64,000 nucleotides of DNA from Vitis vinifera (lineage: Eukaryota; Streptophyta; Magnoliopsida; Vitales; Vitaceae): assembly GCF_030704535.1 (NCBI RefSeq), contig NC_081818.1, positions 1,005,001 through 1,069,000 of the forward strand, given 5' to 3'. Made by a program: the position numbers and the translations under genes. Below the pieces are notes generated by a model. The model was not told the DNA's origin and searched no databases. It was given only the letters and a program-made list of their open reading frames with translations. Every line of letters begins with the position of its first letter. The first letter of the stretch is position 1. This document shows, in pieces, positions 23,123-36,200 of this stretch.

Positions 23123-24952
23123 TTAAGAGCTGATAGAAACATTATAAAGATGTCCGTCTATGTCTGGAATGAAACCCTTCTCCATCATTTCATCTCTAAG
23201 TATATCATAGGTAGTCCTATTTGGGATCAAACCCTTCTCCAACATCTCATTAAGAAGCCTATTTGCTTCTTCCAGCTTACCCTTGTTACAGAAACCCTTG
23301 ATCAACACATTATATGTTACAATGTTTGCCCTCCTCCCCTTTTTCTCCATCAGTGTCCTCACATTCAAAGCTGCAGTGGAGTTCCCTTCCCTAAAATACC
23401 CATCTATCAAAGCATTGTATGTCAGGTGACTTGGATTCAAACCCACCTCAAACATCTCATCCAAAAGTCTAACCGCTTTTCTTGTCTCCCCTTTTTTGCA
23501 CAATGCGTCAACCAGTATGTTATATGTTACAAGATCAGCTTTCAAACCATTACCTTCCATTTCTTTTGCAAGCTTCCTTGCTTCTTTTACATTTCCCTCT
23601 CTACAAAAACCCACAATCAAACAATTGTATGTTGAAACATTGGGGCAAACCCCTGTGTCCAGCATCATGCTACGCAGCAAGAATGCATCATCCATTCTCC
23701 CAGCCTTACCATAAGCATCAATCAAAGTATTAAACGTTATGACATTAGGAGCTAAACCTCGTTTCCCAATATCATCCAACATTTCTCTAGCTTCTTTCAA
23801 CATCTTCTTCTTGCAAAATCCATTGATAAGAGCATTATAAGTAACAACATTCGGCTTCAGACCCATTCCTGACATTTTGTCCTGCAAACCAAGAGCCTCA
23901 TCAAGTTTCCCATTGCTGCATAGCCCATTAATTAAAGAATTATATGTAACCACGTTAGGTTGCAAACCCTGCCTTTGCATTTCCTCAAATACTTTCTTAG
24001 CAGCTGTGACATTCTCATCTCTACAAAACCCATCAATGAGAATGTTAAATGTAATCTCATTCGGGTGAATCCTCTTTGCCACCATTTCCTTCAAAAGTGC
24101 ATCTGCTTTGAACATTTTTCCAGCCTTGCAATACCCATCAATTATGGTATTATAGGTTATCACCGATGGTGAAAACCCCCAAGCCTTCATATCCTCAACA
24201 ACATCCCCAGCCTTCTGAAACTTCCCAACCTTACACAACCCATTAATCACAACATCAAAAGTAACAACATTAACCCCAATCCTCCTCCTAATCATCTCCT
24301 TATACACAGACTCCACAACCCCAATTCTACCCTCTTTAACCAATGAAACTAACATTGGATTGCACGACAACGCTGACAACCTAAACCCATAATCCCCCGC
24401 CCGATCAAAACCCTCTAAAGCTAAATCCATCTCCCCGTTCTTCACATAAGCCCAAACCAACATATCAACAATTATCGAATTGGCACAACCCCAGCTACCC
24501 AACACTGAAAGCGAGTGAAAAATTGTTGAATTCGAATAATGGGCATTCTTAGCAAAAGAATCCAACAAAGCCCGGATCTTATTGTAATTCTTTGCATTGG
24601 CTAACAAGTGTAAAAGCCTGCAAAACTGTTCTACATTGTGTATAGCCCCAAATTCTTTCTGGGTCCATTTGAAATAGCAGAGGATGAGGTCTGGTTGGGC
24701 TTCAGAGTTGAAGAGATGTTGAAGAAGTGAACTGGGGTTTGTTTCTTTGACTATGGTTTTGAGCTTGGACCAGTGTTGTTTTGCGATGAGCTGAGAAATG
24801 GTGGGTGTGTCGAATGTGTGTGAATTGGGAGTTGTGTAGGTTGAATTTGGAGAAGAAAAAGGGGTTTTGGTGTTGTTGAGCTTGGGATCCAGTGAAGGAA
24901 ACCTGGTTGAAAGGCATCGTTTTGGGAATTGAGTGAGGCGCAAGCAATTCAT
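23123..24952 (-). CDS. P-type pentatricopeptide repeat protein, 609 aa, intronless
   Basis: PPR proteins bind organellar RNA, one base per repeat, and act in its processing, stability or translation. This one has an N-terminus rich in Ser, Thr, Arg and Asn (about residues 1-50), as expected of an organelle transit peptide. A divergent region follows, then about eleven consecutive 35-residue P-type motifs from about residue 225 to 585. These are recognisable by repeats of VVTYN.LI.G.C..G......A......M...G..PN. No E, DYW or PLS motifs are seen, so RNA editing is not suggested. The length and the lack of introns are typical. It resembles the plant At1g09820-like group in my recollection, but the orthologue is not proven. 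The start is the first ATG of the frame; the target RNA cannot be read safely here. Confidence 0.93.
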   Translation of the reverse strand: MNCLRLTQFPKRCLSTRFPSLDPKLNNTKTPFSSPNSTYTTPNSHTFDTPTISQLIAKQHWSKLKTIVKETNPSSLLQHLFNSEAQPDLILCYFKWTQKEFGAIHNVEQFCRLLHLLANAKNYNKIRALLDSFAKNAHYSNSTIFHSLSVLGSWGCANSIIVDMLVWAYVKNGEMDLALEGFDRAGDYGFRLSALSCNPMLVSLVKEGRIGVVESVYKEMIRRRIGVNVVTFDVVINGLCKVGKFQKAGDVVEDMKAWGFSPSVITYNTIIDGYCKAGKMFKADALLKEMVAKRIHPNEITFNILIDGFCRDENVTAAKKVFEEMQRQGLQPNVVTYNSLINGLCSNGKLDEALGLQDKMSGMGLKPNVVTYNALINGFCKKKMLKEAREMLDDIGKRGLAPNVITFNTLIDAYGKAGRMDDAFLLRSMMLDTGVCPNVSTYNCLIVGFCREGNVKEARKLAKEMEGNGLKADLVTYNILVDALCKKGETRKAVRLLDEMFEVGLNPSHLTYNALIDGYFREGNSTAALNVRTLMEKKGRRANIVTYNVLIKGFCNKGKLEEANRLLNEMLEKGLIPNRTTYDILRDEMMEKGFIPDIDGHLYNVSISS

Positions 24953-25936
24953 ATGGGTATGCCGCGAGTGAGTGATCAGAGAATACCGTGTGAATTTTCC
25001 GACGGAAGAGGCGCTTGCTCAGTAGTCGCCGGCGGTGGGAGGGCGCGGATGTTTTGGGGAGTGGCTGCGGGGGCCCGGAACAGGTTACATATCATTCCTT
25101 TTTAAAATAAGTATGGGCTGTTTTGGCAACACATTATTTAAAAAAAGCTGTTTTTAAATTAAAAGAATAAAAATTTTATAAAAATAAAGATGTTTCTCAA
25201 GTTATTTCTAAAAAAAAATATATTTAAATAATTTTTATTCTGATTTTATAAAGACATTATAAAATTAATTTATATAATATTAATTTAATTTAATTTAAAT
25301 CTTATTAAAAATAAATTAATGTTTTATTTATAAATAAAATAAAAATAAATAATTTTTACATAAATTGTAATATTTAAAAAGAATCATAAATTATGTATTT
25401 TATATATAAAAAAATACTAAAAAATAAAGACATTAGTATCTTCGTACAAATATAATTAATTTCTTTTTTTGTTAACTAATAATAATAATTTAAAAATAAT
25501 AATTTTTAATAGTATTGTATTTAAAATAAAAAATGAATAAAGTTTAAATTTTTTAAATGAAAGAACATTTCCATTTACATCTAATCTTTCAATATTCAAT
25601 TACAAGCGTAGTATTTTATAATATTTTTATTAAATATACAAATAATTTGATCAATTTTAAAATTTTAAATTATTAATCATGTCTTATTTAATTTAAAATA
25701 TATTTACCTAAGGAGAAAATCCAAAAAATATAATTGCATATGTAATAAATACTATAAAATCACCATTTATAACATGCAAATTTTTATCTATTATCTTTTT
25801 TGTGATTATATTTATTTTTCAAGTTTTAATTTCTTTTTAAAAATTTTAAACTCATTAATAAATTTAATACAAGGTGTATAAAATTTATAAAAATGTAATT
25901 ATGTAGAAAAAAAAATAATAAAATTATTATGAATCA

Positions 25937-25938
<2 letters not shown>

Positions 25939-25999
<61 letters not shown>
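25939..25999. repeat. (TA)n microsatellite
   Basis: About 30 uninterrupted TA units in the AT-rich spacer, a likely length-polymorphic site. Confidence 0.95.
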
Positions 26000-26001
<2 letters not shown>

Positions 26002-26431
26002 ACAGATTTATTGTTTTGATTTTTAATTATTTTTTAAAAACTATTAGACTTATTAATAAATCTAATATATTAAAATTTGTTTTATTTGAATTATGTTTGT
26101 CTAGTGAAAAAATGGGACACCAATTTTTTATTTATTTTTCATATATTTATAATATTAATTGCATCATTACTTGAATCTCCAGTTATTTTTAAAAATTACT
26201 ATATTTGTTAATAAATCAAACTCGTATTAAGCCTTGTTTTACTTTAAATTCATTTCACTTACTTTTAACTCTTTAACATAAAGATTAAATAATTTAAAAA
26301 CATATAAATTTTTAATTGATTTAATTGTATCTAATTTTCTTTGTTATTTTTTATGGATAAGCAAAAATGAGAAAATAATTTTCCTATTTTTTTTAATTTC
26401 TTTAATAATTTTTAGAAATAAAAAAATAAGC

Positions 26432-26768
26432 TAAGTTTTATTTGATAACTATTCTAAAAAAAAATTTTTAAAAATAGTTTCAAAGAATAATTTTTGAAAA
26501 TTGTTTTATGATATTTTATAAAATAAAAATTTATTTTAAATTTAAAATATTTATAAAAAAAAATTAAAATAATTTTTATATTTAGTATTTTATTTTTAAT
26601 CACTTTACATATTTATATAATTATTATTTTTAAACTATCTTACAAAAAAATTGAAAATAATATTTGAAAATACTATTTCTTTTTTAAGAATAAAAAATAG
26701 TTTTTGGTTTAAGTTTTTCTTTTTGTTTTTTAAATTTATTTTAAAATAAAGTGTTTTTTTTTTCCAAA
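26432..26768 (+). repeat. MITE family 1, copy 2
   Basis: It has the same word order as the copy at 13593-13980, including 'ttttatgatattttataaaataaaa', 'tatttataattattatttttaaa' with small changes, and inverted ends. Boundaries are approximate. Confidence 0.6.
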
Positions 26769-27167
26769 TCTGGTTTAAGATATTTTTAAATGATTTTTCT
26801 TATAATTTTACAAGAAATAATTGAAAATATAGAAAGTGTTATTCAAAATTATAAATTGTATAAAGTAATAAAATAATTTTTTTGAAACAATTTAATGCTT
26901 GAAAAAATAACAAGTAAATATATTTAGGAAATTGAAAAAAAAAAAAAAAGGGAAAATGACAAAAAAAAAAAAAAGAGTTTCTGAACTTTCTGGCACCATC
27001 AGGCTCGAGGCAAAGTGAGGACAAATAAGGACAAAGAAGTAATTTCACTCCATCTGAGGGAGGATCAATTCGTCAACCCAAAAAATGGACACAAACCCAA
27101 GGGTTTAAGGAAGGTTTTGGGCTGCAGTACCCGAAAATTCGTACCTTGTTCTCCAAGCTTTTCATCA

Positions 27168-27194
27168 ATGGCGTTTTTTCTTCAAGAGAGCTAG
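27168..27194 (+). promoter_or_regulatory. Short upstream ORF before Lon (8 codons)
   Basis: ATGGCGTTTTTTCTTCAAGA continues to a TAG after eight codons, about 60 nt upstream of the Lon start. It would lie in the 5' leader if transcription begins before it; the transcription start is not visible. Confidence 0.4.
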
Positions 27195-27251
27195 GGCACA
27201 CAGAGACTGAAAATTCCATTTTAATCCTTGAATCTCTTTCTGTATATAGCA

Positions 27252-30200
27252 ATGTTGAAGGTCATCTCTTGTTCGGGGTTGCAGGGGCGATTCCGTAATA
27301 TCACACCGAGTCTTCGCCAAGGTACTCAGTCGAGCACTCCATTGCTCCGAGTTCTGAGTCAACTCAGAGGAGTGAATCGGTGGAGCCCTAATTCGTGTGG
27401 AAGAGCCTTTTTCTGTTCCGACTCAAGTGATGTATCGGACCCAGTGGTTGGAGCCGAGGGCAAGGCAGCTGAAGCCGCGGCTGATGAAGCTGAATCTAAG
27501 GCTTCATCGGCTATAGTGCCGACCAGTCCACGACCCGAAGACTGTCTAACGGTTAGATTCTCGTTGTTTTCTATGTCTAGGCTCCGTTTGGTTTCCGAGA
27601 AAACTGCCGCAAGAAAAAAGCGGTTAAAAGAAAAGGGAAGGGAAAGAAAGTTTAATGTGCCAAAGGCCAGATGGCGAACAATTAAAATCTAAAATTTCAA
27701 AATTTGGTTGATTTTCTTTTAATTTACACTTCAGTGGAATCAGTCATAGGGTAGAAAAAAGTTGCATTTGTTAATAATTGTTGGCAATGGGTTGAATTGG
27801 CCGGTTGATGCAATTAGTGATTGAGTTCAAGTTTTGTTCTTTTGATTGTTTGCTTGCGGAGTTTGGGAAATTGAAAGGAAGTGTTTGGGGTTTGTTTTAA
27901 TGTTCTGGTTGGCTGTTGAGAAAATCGAGAAGGAAAAGGGAATAGGATTTTAGACACTGTTGAGTGTTTTTTCGTTTTTACTGAGAAAAGAGGAATTTGA
28001 CTTACAAGATGAAGCGTTTGAGTTAATAGGATAAGACAAATGTTAACTTTGTTAATAATTATTAATAAGTGGTTGAATCTATCATTTCACACATACATTA
28101 ATTGGATTCAAATTTGTTCTCTTGATGATCTGTTTGTTTACTGAGGAATTTTTAAAATGAAAGTAAAGCAAGCTTTTGAATTTTATTTTTTGTTGTGGTT
28201 CGGTTTTTCACTATAATATTGATTGCATCGGTTTTTTTACGCTTATCCTAAAATGCACAAATCGATTGCATTATTGGAAATCTCATTCATGATGTGCATT
28301 CAAAACACTGGTGGAAGTTGCAAAATTACCCCTTTTTTTTCTATGATTATCTGAGTACCTTTTCTAGTCATTTATAGCTACCGTGACTAAGCTAATGTTA
28401 GTGTTCACAAATTCTAATCATGTGGGCTGTGGGAGGATTATCAATTGCTTTCTTAGCGACATTATCGGTTGCTCATGTATTTCTTTACATATAACATGCT
28501 CATTTCCCCTGGGCAGGTTTTAGCATTGCCATTGCCACATAGACCGCTGTTTCCGGGTTTCTATATGCCAATTTATGTGAAGGTATGAATGTTATTTGTT
28601 GCATTAATCTGAAAAATTCTCCTTTTTGGGTTCCTGCTAGTCATCCTGGTGTACCTCATTATATTCTATTCTAATTTTGTGAGCTGTTGGCATTGCTTTC
28701 TGTTGTACAATTAGATGTAAAGTTGTTGAAACGTAAAACAAATGCTGTAGGACTGCTTCAGTTGCAGTGGAACACATGCTAAATGCCCAATGCTCTCCAT
28801 GAAAATTTATTATAAAATTTCAGTCTTGCATTAGAATAAACATTGGCTTATGTTGCTTTTAGAGAGGTTAACTCATCCAATTTATGTAGTCCCTAGCATT
28901 TGGTAAACAAGACTGCTGATTCTAAATGACACATAAATAAGATCTTACCATTTAGAATCCCAATTAGAAGTTTGACAATGTTATACATTTCAAGGAAATT
29001 TTTATTGGTTATTGCTGCTATCAATATTCCTTAGTATTTTTCAGTTCCTGCTGCATCTTTTCATGAGACAAGTGACTCAAATATGTTTTGCATTCAGGAT
29101 CCTAAATTGTTAGCAGCTTTGGTGGAAAGTCGAAAACGGCAGGCCCCTTACGCTGGTGCTTTCCTACTTAAAGATGAGCCTGGGACTGAGCCCAGTCTGT
29201 CATCTGGCTCTGAAACAGAGAAAAATATATATGATCTTAAAGGAAAAGAGTTGTTTAATCGTCTTCATGATGTTGGGACACTGGCCCAGGTATGTAAAAT
29301 TCTTGCAACTCTTTTGCAAGTATAGTGGCTTAAATTTTAATGTCAACTTGGAAGCAACAAGAAGAATGTTCATTCCTTACTCTTTTTTTTTTCTTTTCAT
29401 AAATCTTTTACACTATAAACCAGATTACAAGTATCCAAGGAGACCAAGTGGTCCTTATTGGTCATAGGCGGCTTCGAGTAACGGAGATGGTGAGTAGGAA
29501 GGAGACAAATACTTTAAGTTTTGCTTGGTGCTTTGATAAGTGATATTATTCGTAATATACTCTCTCATTTCATGTATTTGTACTTCCTGTCTGTATTGTA
29601 TTCTCAATATTTTGGAAATCTTCTTATCTTCAAAACATATGATGATGCCTTAATTTCTATTGATGCAAAGTTCCCCAGGCTGAAATACTTAAGGTTTCTG
29701 TGCAGGTCAGCGAGGAACCCCTTACAGTCAAAGTTGATCATCTCAAGGCATGCAGTCCACATTTTAATTATTTTGCAATTTCATGGTTAAATTTTTAGGG
29801 TAAATTACACGAGGACCACCTCAACTATTTTGGGGTGGTTACACTTTGCCCCCATGAACTACAATAGCAAACAAAGACCACTCAGACTATTCTGAGGGAG
29901 TGATAGAGTTCACAAAAGCATTAAAGAAACAATTTTACCTTTTTATCAATCCCATTTCTCTCTAGAGCCACCATTGGCTCTTTAAGATTTAATTTTTTTT
30001 TTCATTCTTTTTTTTTTTTTTGTCTTTTAATATCACCACTCAAACCCATAATGAAAATCACACTCATATTTTCAATCCTCTCACAACTTGTTAAATCCAC
30101 TTTTCTCAAACTCTGGATCTTCAATTTCTCTCTTATCTCTTAAATTTGCTCTTCTTAACTTTCTCAAATCCAGTCTGAAATTATTAAACCTACACTTCCT

Positions 30201-33200
30201 TTTCTAGTCCTCTCTCTCTATTTGTCAAAATCATGCTTTTTATTATTTTATGGTAATCTTACAGTTATAAAATTATGGTTGAATGTGTTAACCCCCCTTT
30301 TATTAGGCACCTTTTTAATAATTCCCTCATCAACAAATTTGAGTTTGCAATTCTTCTTGGCAATCTAATTTGCGATACTGCTGCCATGATTTCTTGGGAA
30401 TCAGAGGAAGGAGGAAAGCTTCACAATTTTATTATTATTTTAAAGGGCAAATTTGTTGTTAAAATAGAACTTAAATAATAAAAAAAAATTCATCTTTATC
30501 TTTTTCAATGGAAAATTTGCATAAGGGGGGTAAAGTGTTTCAAATGAATAATTGTCCAGGATTTTTTTTTGTCTATGTTCACAGTTTAGGGGGTAAAGTG
30601 CGTCTACGCCTTTTGGGTTGTGTTGGTGTTGGTGTTCAGTGTGGTTTGTTGGGGCCTTGGGTTAAGTAAGTGTGTAGTTTATCCTAAATTTTATGTAATA
30701 TTGGAGGTTCTATAGATATAATAGATAGTTTTGCATTCTTTTCTTTCAACCTTTTGATCTTTTTGTTGCAGGATAAACCATATGATAAGGATGATGATGT
30801 TATAAAAGCAACATCTTTTGAGGTTATATCAACTCTAAGAGATGTCCTGAAGACAAGTTCCCTTTGGAGAGATCATGTTCAGACATATACTCAAGTGTGT
30901 TCTTTTTCCTAGATTTGGGATTCTTGTTCTTCTATATGCTTGTTATTTGTATCATTTTATCTTTTCTGCAGAACTTTTGTGAAGGTTTGTTTTATTGGTA
31001 CTTAATAGCTTGTCTGTTCTTTGCGATAATAACATTTTTTTTATGATGCTGTGATATAAGTCCAAACAGTTGGAACATTCAGCAGCATAATTGCACCTTC
31101 CTGTTGTTTTGGTTTTGGTGTTTATGCACTATGTTGAACTTCAATTTCTGATTACACTATGGATAAATATACGTATATTTGGATTTTCATTTTCTTGTCT
31201 GCAAACAATTGATTCTTGATACTTTTGGGTTTCTTTTTCTCAACATCTTGGTGGTCTTCTCCTCGTATGCATGAATCAGTTCCTGATTGTGTATTCTTAT
31301 GGAAGTGTGTTTATGTACATTTCTTCACATGCTCATGTGTTTATACTATGGAATGTGCTCAAATCATCAATTAAATTTACCAATCTTGTCATGATAAAAT
31401 GTCATTTCTAAATTTGGCAGCACATAGGTGATTTCAATTTTCCAAGGTTGGCAGATTTTGGAGCTGCAATATCTGGTGCGAACAAATTGCAATGCCAGCA
31501 AGTGCTTGAAGAACTAGATGTAAGTGGTATTTGACATATATAGATTTTGGTGATAACTGGTATTTGACACATATATGAGCTCTGGCGACTGAAATTAAGT
31601 GTTTTTTGTGCATTAGCATTTTTTTATAGACATCTAAATAGCACTATCTTTCAGATAGAAGTATTCTTAAATAAAGATTTTTTAATTTAGGTTTGATGTG
31701 GAGTATACTGTGAAGAAGTTTGGAGACAAACTTCAGTATTTTGTGGAGGATGGGAGACATTCATACATTTTCTCATCTGGCATAAATATAAAGTACACTT
31801 TGTTAATTTATGTATCTAGGTCGGTCACATCTAGAGTGTCTATGTAATTCTGCTGTATTTTACCCACTCAGGTGCATAAACGCTTACAACTTACTCTGGA
31901 ATTAGTAAAGAAAGAATTGGAGATCAGCAAGATTCAGGTGTTTCTTCTAGTGTTTTTGTATTGCACCTCTATGTAAAAGTTCTTCATTCTAGATGGATTT
32001 GTTTTGACTTCTTTTCCCTTTAACTTCTCTGGGTTTAATTATAGGAATCAATAGCAAAAGCAATTGAAGAAAAGATAAGTGGAGAGCAGCGTCGTTACTT
32101 GCTGAATGAGCAGCTTAAGGCCATAAAGAAGGTTCATGGCTTCATTATCTTGTAGCTATTTATCCTTTATATTAGATCCATTTGTTATTGCATCCCTACA
32201 AACTATATTTAATAGGAAATAAAATAACTGGGCTTGTTTGAGGTTGATTTTAAATCAATTGTTTGTTTCTAGTTTGAATTTTATTGGATTTCAATTGGCT
32301 TTATGCAGGAACTTGGATTGGAGACAGATGACAAAACAGCTCTTTCTGGTTAGTTTAGTTAGATTGAATTAGATCTAGATGATGGTAGTCTTGTCCATGT
32401 TGCATATACTGCACAAGGTATATAAAGAGGTGCATGTGCAACTGGTTGTATTGTTAAGGTTTGGCATAGTGGATTTCCTACCCAAACATTTGTTGGAAAA
32501 TTGATGGCCACAATTTTTAATAGGATGATTTTAATTTTTTATGATCTTTCTGCATATAGATTTAGAAATAATGTGAAAAATCCTTTTATATTTACTTAGG
32601 GCTGCTAGCTGCATTCTATGGTCATAACTAGGGTTCATTCCTTTCATTGTGTCTACTGTGAGTGCTGCTACGGTATTTAGTTGGATAAAAGGCTTATGTT
32701 GATCTAGATGCAGCTGTATATTAGTTCTGTTGTAACTATTGTACTGCTTTCTATTTCTTTTGTGCAGCAAAGTTCAGGGAAAGGCTTGAACCAAAGAAAG
32801 AAAAGTGCCCACCTCATGTTTTGCAAGTCATAGAAGAAGAGCTTACAAAACTGCAGCTGTTGGAGGCCAGTTCAAGTGAATTTAATGTAACTCGTAATTA
32901 TCTTGATTGGTTGACTGCATTGCCTTGGGGGAATTACAGGTTTGTTTGGTTACCCATTAGTTTCTTCAGATGATATTTCTTTTATTTGGTTGACATGTCG
33001 ATGTTTTCATCTCTATTTATTTAGTGGGAAGGCTGATAGAAGCTCGAATAATATGTTGACATCATGCTTTAACTGCAGTGTTTGGTAAAAATAGACAATT
33101 GGTTACTGATCTCAATTATGACACTGAATTGTTATGCTTTGGGATTTTATCCTATTCTTCCTGTATTATTTAATTGAGAGTAGAGGATGTTTTATAGATT

Positions 33201-36200
33201 CTGGTATTAATAGTACAACATAAAACCATTGTTGATGTTAGCACATTTAGAATGGATTTTTGTTTAGCATAAAAAAGAATTGATTGATATGGAATCTATG
33301 GTTAGAGAATGGTTAGGAAACATCAGTCAGTCAAACTTGGCTCTTGGTTAATTACTGATGTTATTATAATTGAAATTTTTTGACTTAGATCCCATGCAGG
33401 AAACTTCTCATCCAAAAAACTCAGGGTATGACATTTTCAGCATGTGTCATTACATATATCAAGGCAAAAATCCCACAAAATGATATCAGATAGGACCTTG
33501 GAGTCTTCTATGTCTTGCTTATTGTTTTTCTTTAATCCAAATGCAGTGATGAGAACTTTGATGTCATGCAAGCACAACAAATCCTTGACGAGGACCACTA
33601 TGGTTTGACTGATGTTAAGGAAAGGATATTGGAATTCATAGCTGTTGGAAAACTCAGGGGAAGTTCACAAGGTTGGTAGGATCTTCCTTTTTTAGTGGTT
33701 TGGATGATCTCAATAAGTTTATGTTTTCATATTTTCCAGCGAGTTTTTGGATGCCATGTTTAACATATTGAACATTAATAAATGCAGTATCACATGCCAT
33801 GTACTAGTAAAATAGGGAAGGGATTTAGGTTGTTTATTATGTTAGTAAAATATATGTGGACAAATTGAGAGATCTATTGAGTCAGAAAAATATATATGAG
33901 CTCTGAACTAAGATCACAACTACTGACTGACAGTACCTCATATCCTTAATTGCTTGTGCTCTGAATGACCCTAGAAGATAATACCCTCTTTTTTTTTTTT
34001 TTTTTGATAAGTGACCCTAGAAGATAATAAGTAACCCTAGAAGATAATACCTAACTACTAACCTGTTGCCTAGGCCTTAAACTGTGTTAGTTGACTCTAA
34101 ATTTTGTTGTGCATGAGTGTCCAGAGAATTGCTGGACTACATCTCTTAGGCAAGGCATACACTTCCAATTTAATATAGAATTTTCATGAATGAAGCTTTA
34201 CAAGATTCCTGATATTTGCTAATTAATCACAGGAAAAATCATCTGCCTCTCTGGTCCCCCTGGTGTGGGAAAAACTAGCATTGGTCGATCTATTGCACGT
34301 GCTTTGAATCGTAAGTTCTTCCGATTTTCAGTTGGAGGATTAGCTGATGTTGCTGAAATCAAGGTAGTTGAGAACTTTGAACTTTTTATATTTCTATAAT
34401 ATATATATACGGTCATACTGTGAGATTATGCAAATTCTTCCTTTATTAATTTCAAATTCATATCTAGGGGCATCGTCGAACCTATATTGGTGCAATGCCA
34501 GGCAAGATGGTGCAATGTCTGAAAAACGTTGGAACAGCTAACCCTCTAGTTCTCATCGATGAGATTGACAAGGTATTATATCATGGGCTGGCTAGGATTA
34601 TTCTCACAATCAGTGTGTATACATGTTCTTTCTTTTTAGGTACTCTTTGGTAGTCAACTTTTATTAGTTGCTGATGTCCTTTGTGTATATGGAGCTTGTT
34701 TACTATCATTATTGGTTTTGGGTTTTGATGACAACTGTTTCCTTTGTCATTCTCAAATATGCTGTGTTTTGTGGCAGTTGGGAAAGGGACATGCCGGTGA
34801 TCCAGCAAGTGCTTTGTTGGAGCTTCTGGATCCAGAACAAAATGCAAATTTTCTAGATCACTATCTCGATGTTCCAATAGACCTATCAAAGGTTTGTTAA
34901 TACAGTCCTTTGCATGAATTCTGGGTTCCCATGCCAACTTTGTAGCTTATAAATTTCTGAATCAACAACCAGATGGTTTTTAAAGCTAAGTGATAATGGG
35001 GTTGCATTCTGGCTGATTTAGTCCTGATGAGATCTGGTAGTGCTGACTAGAATTCACTCTTGAATAGGTTGGAAAATGCCAGATGAAGCCAGACAGCCAC
35101 AAATGATTTAAAACTGGAAACCAGCTAAACTATCTGCTTAAAACATTTAAATGACAAGAAATCTAAAACAAGATTTAAAATGTAATTAACATGAAAGAAT
35201 CATGTATGGCCATTAAAGCAAAGCTTATATTGACAATAATATTCTAACAATAATCTTGGTCATGGCGAACACTAGGAAGTGTGGTCCCTGTAAGTGGTAC
35301 ATAGTTCTGGGTTTGAATCCTACCACTGATGATACCCTGAATTTACCTAGTGCTGGTTGTTGTAGGACGGTCAACACCATAAGGTTTGGGTCCCCATAGA
35401 GAGTTCTAAGGGTTTGGCCATGGAAGGTTCCTCGGTTATCAAAAAAATAAATAAATAAAAATCTAACAATAGTCTAAGCTAGCATATGTAAAAAGTTGGG
35501 AAGTGAACTCTCAAGTTTTCGCTTTTTCTTCTCTAGCATAAACTCCCTCACATCCGTTTCTATAGTTATTCCTCCCCCCATTCTCAACCACCTCATGATG
35601 CAATTCAGATTGTTGGATACAACTTACAGACACTGACATATGCATTTACCCATGCTCTTGTAAAATATCCTTCTTCAATAATGATGCATATGCATGCTAA
35701 ATAATTCTGTTTTAGTGTAGAATACATTGCTGAGTGGATGTTTTTCATGATTTCCGCCAAATGCCTCTGAAATCGCTTGTGAACTTTTGAATCATATTTC
35801 TGGTTTCAAACTTTTATTTATTTTTTTGCACTATATTCTGATTTATATAATACTATGACATGAATATTCTGTGACTTCATGCCTCATACTTGAATACTTT
35901 ATTGCAGGTTCTGTTTGTATGCACAGCAAACATTGTGGAAATGATTCCCAATCCTCTGCTGGACAGAATGGAGGTTATTTCTGTAGCTGGGTACATCACC
36001 GATGAAAAAATGCATATTGCCAGAGATTATTTAGAGAAAAATACCCGGGAAGCATGTGGAATCAAACCGGAACAGGTTGGTGTCCTCCTTTCTTCTGCAT
36101 CTTTATCTGCTTGTGCTAATTTCAAGCCTGAAGGTGTTATGGGGAGAGTATAGATTCCTTTCTGTGGATTATAGGCAGTGTGTAAACATCATAGTTTTCT

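Larger units (their letters stand above)
25100..27100. other. Very AT-rich spacer between divergent PPR and Lon genes
   Basis: About 2 kb of nearly pure A/T sequence with homopolymer runs, a (TA)n array and a MITE family 1 copy. No gene is supported; short open frames are a by-product of composition. Confidence 0.7.

Noticed and set aside
23150..24172. Several plus-strand frames of 60-160 codons opposite the PPR gene
   Set aside because: They are antisense shadows of the repeated PPR motifs and repeat at the same 105 bp period.
34581..34937. 118-codon minus-strand frame in the Lon gene
   Set aside because: It overlaps Lon exon 15 on the opposite strand and two introns; it is antisense to conserved coding sequence.
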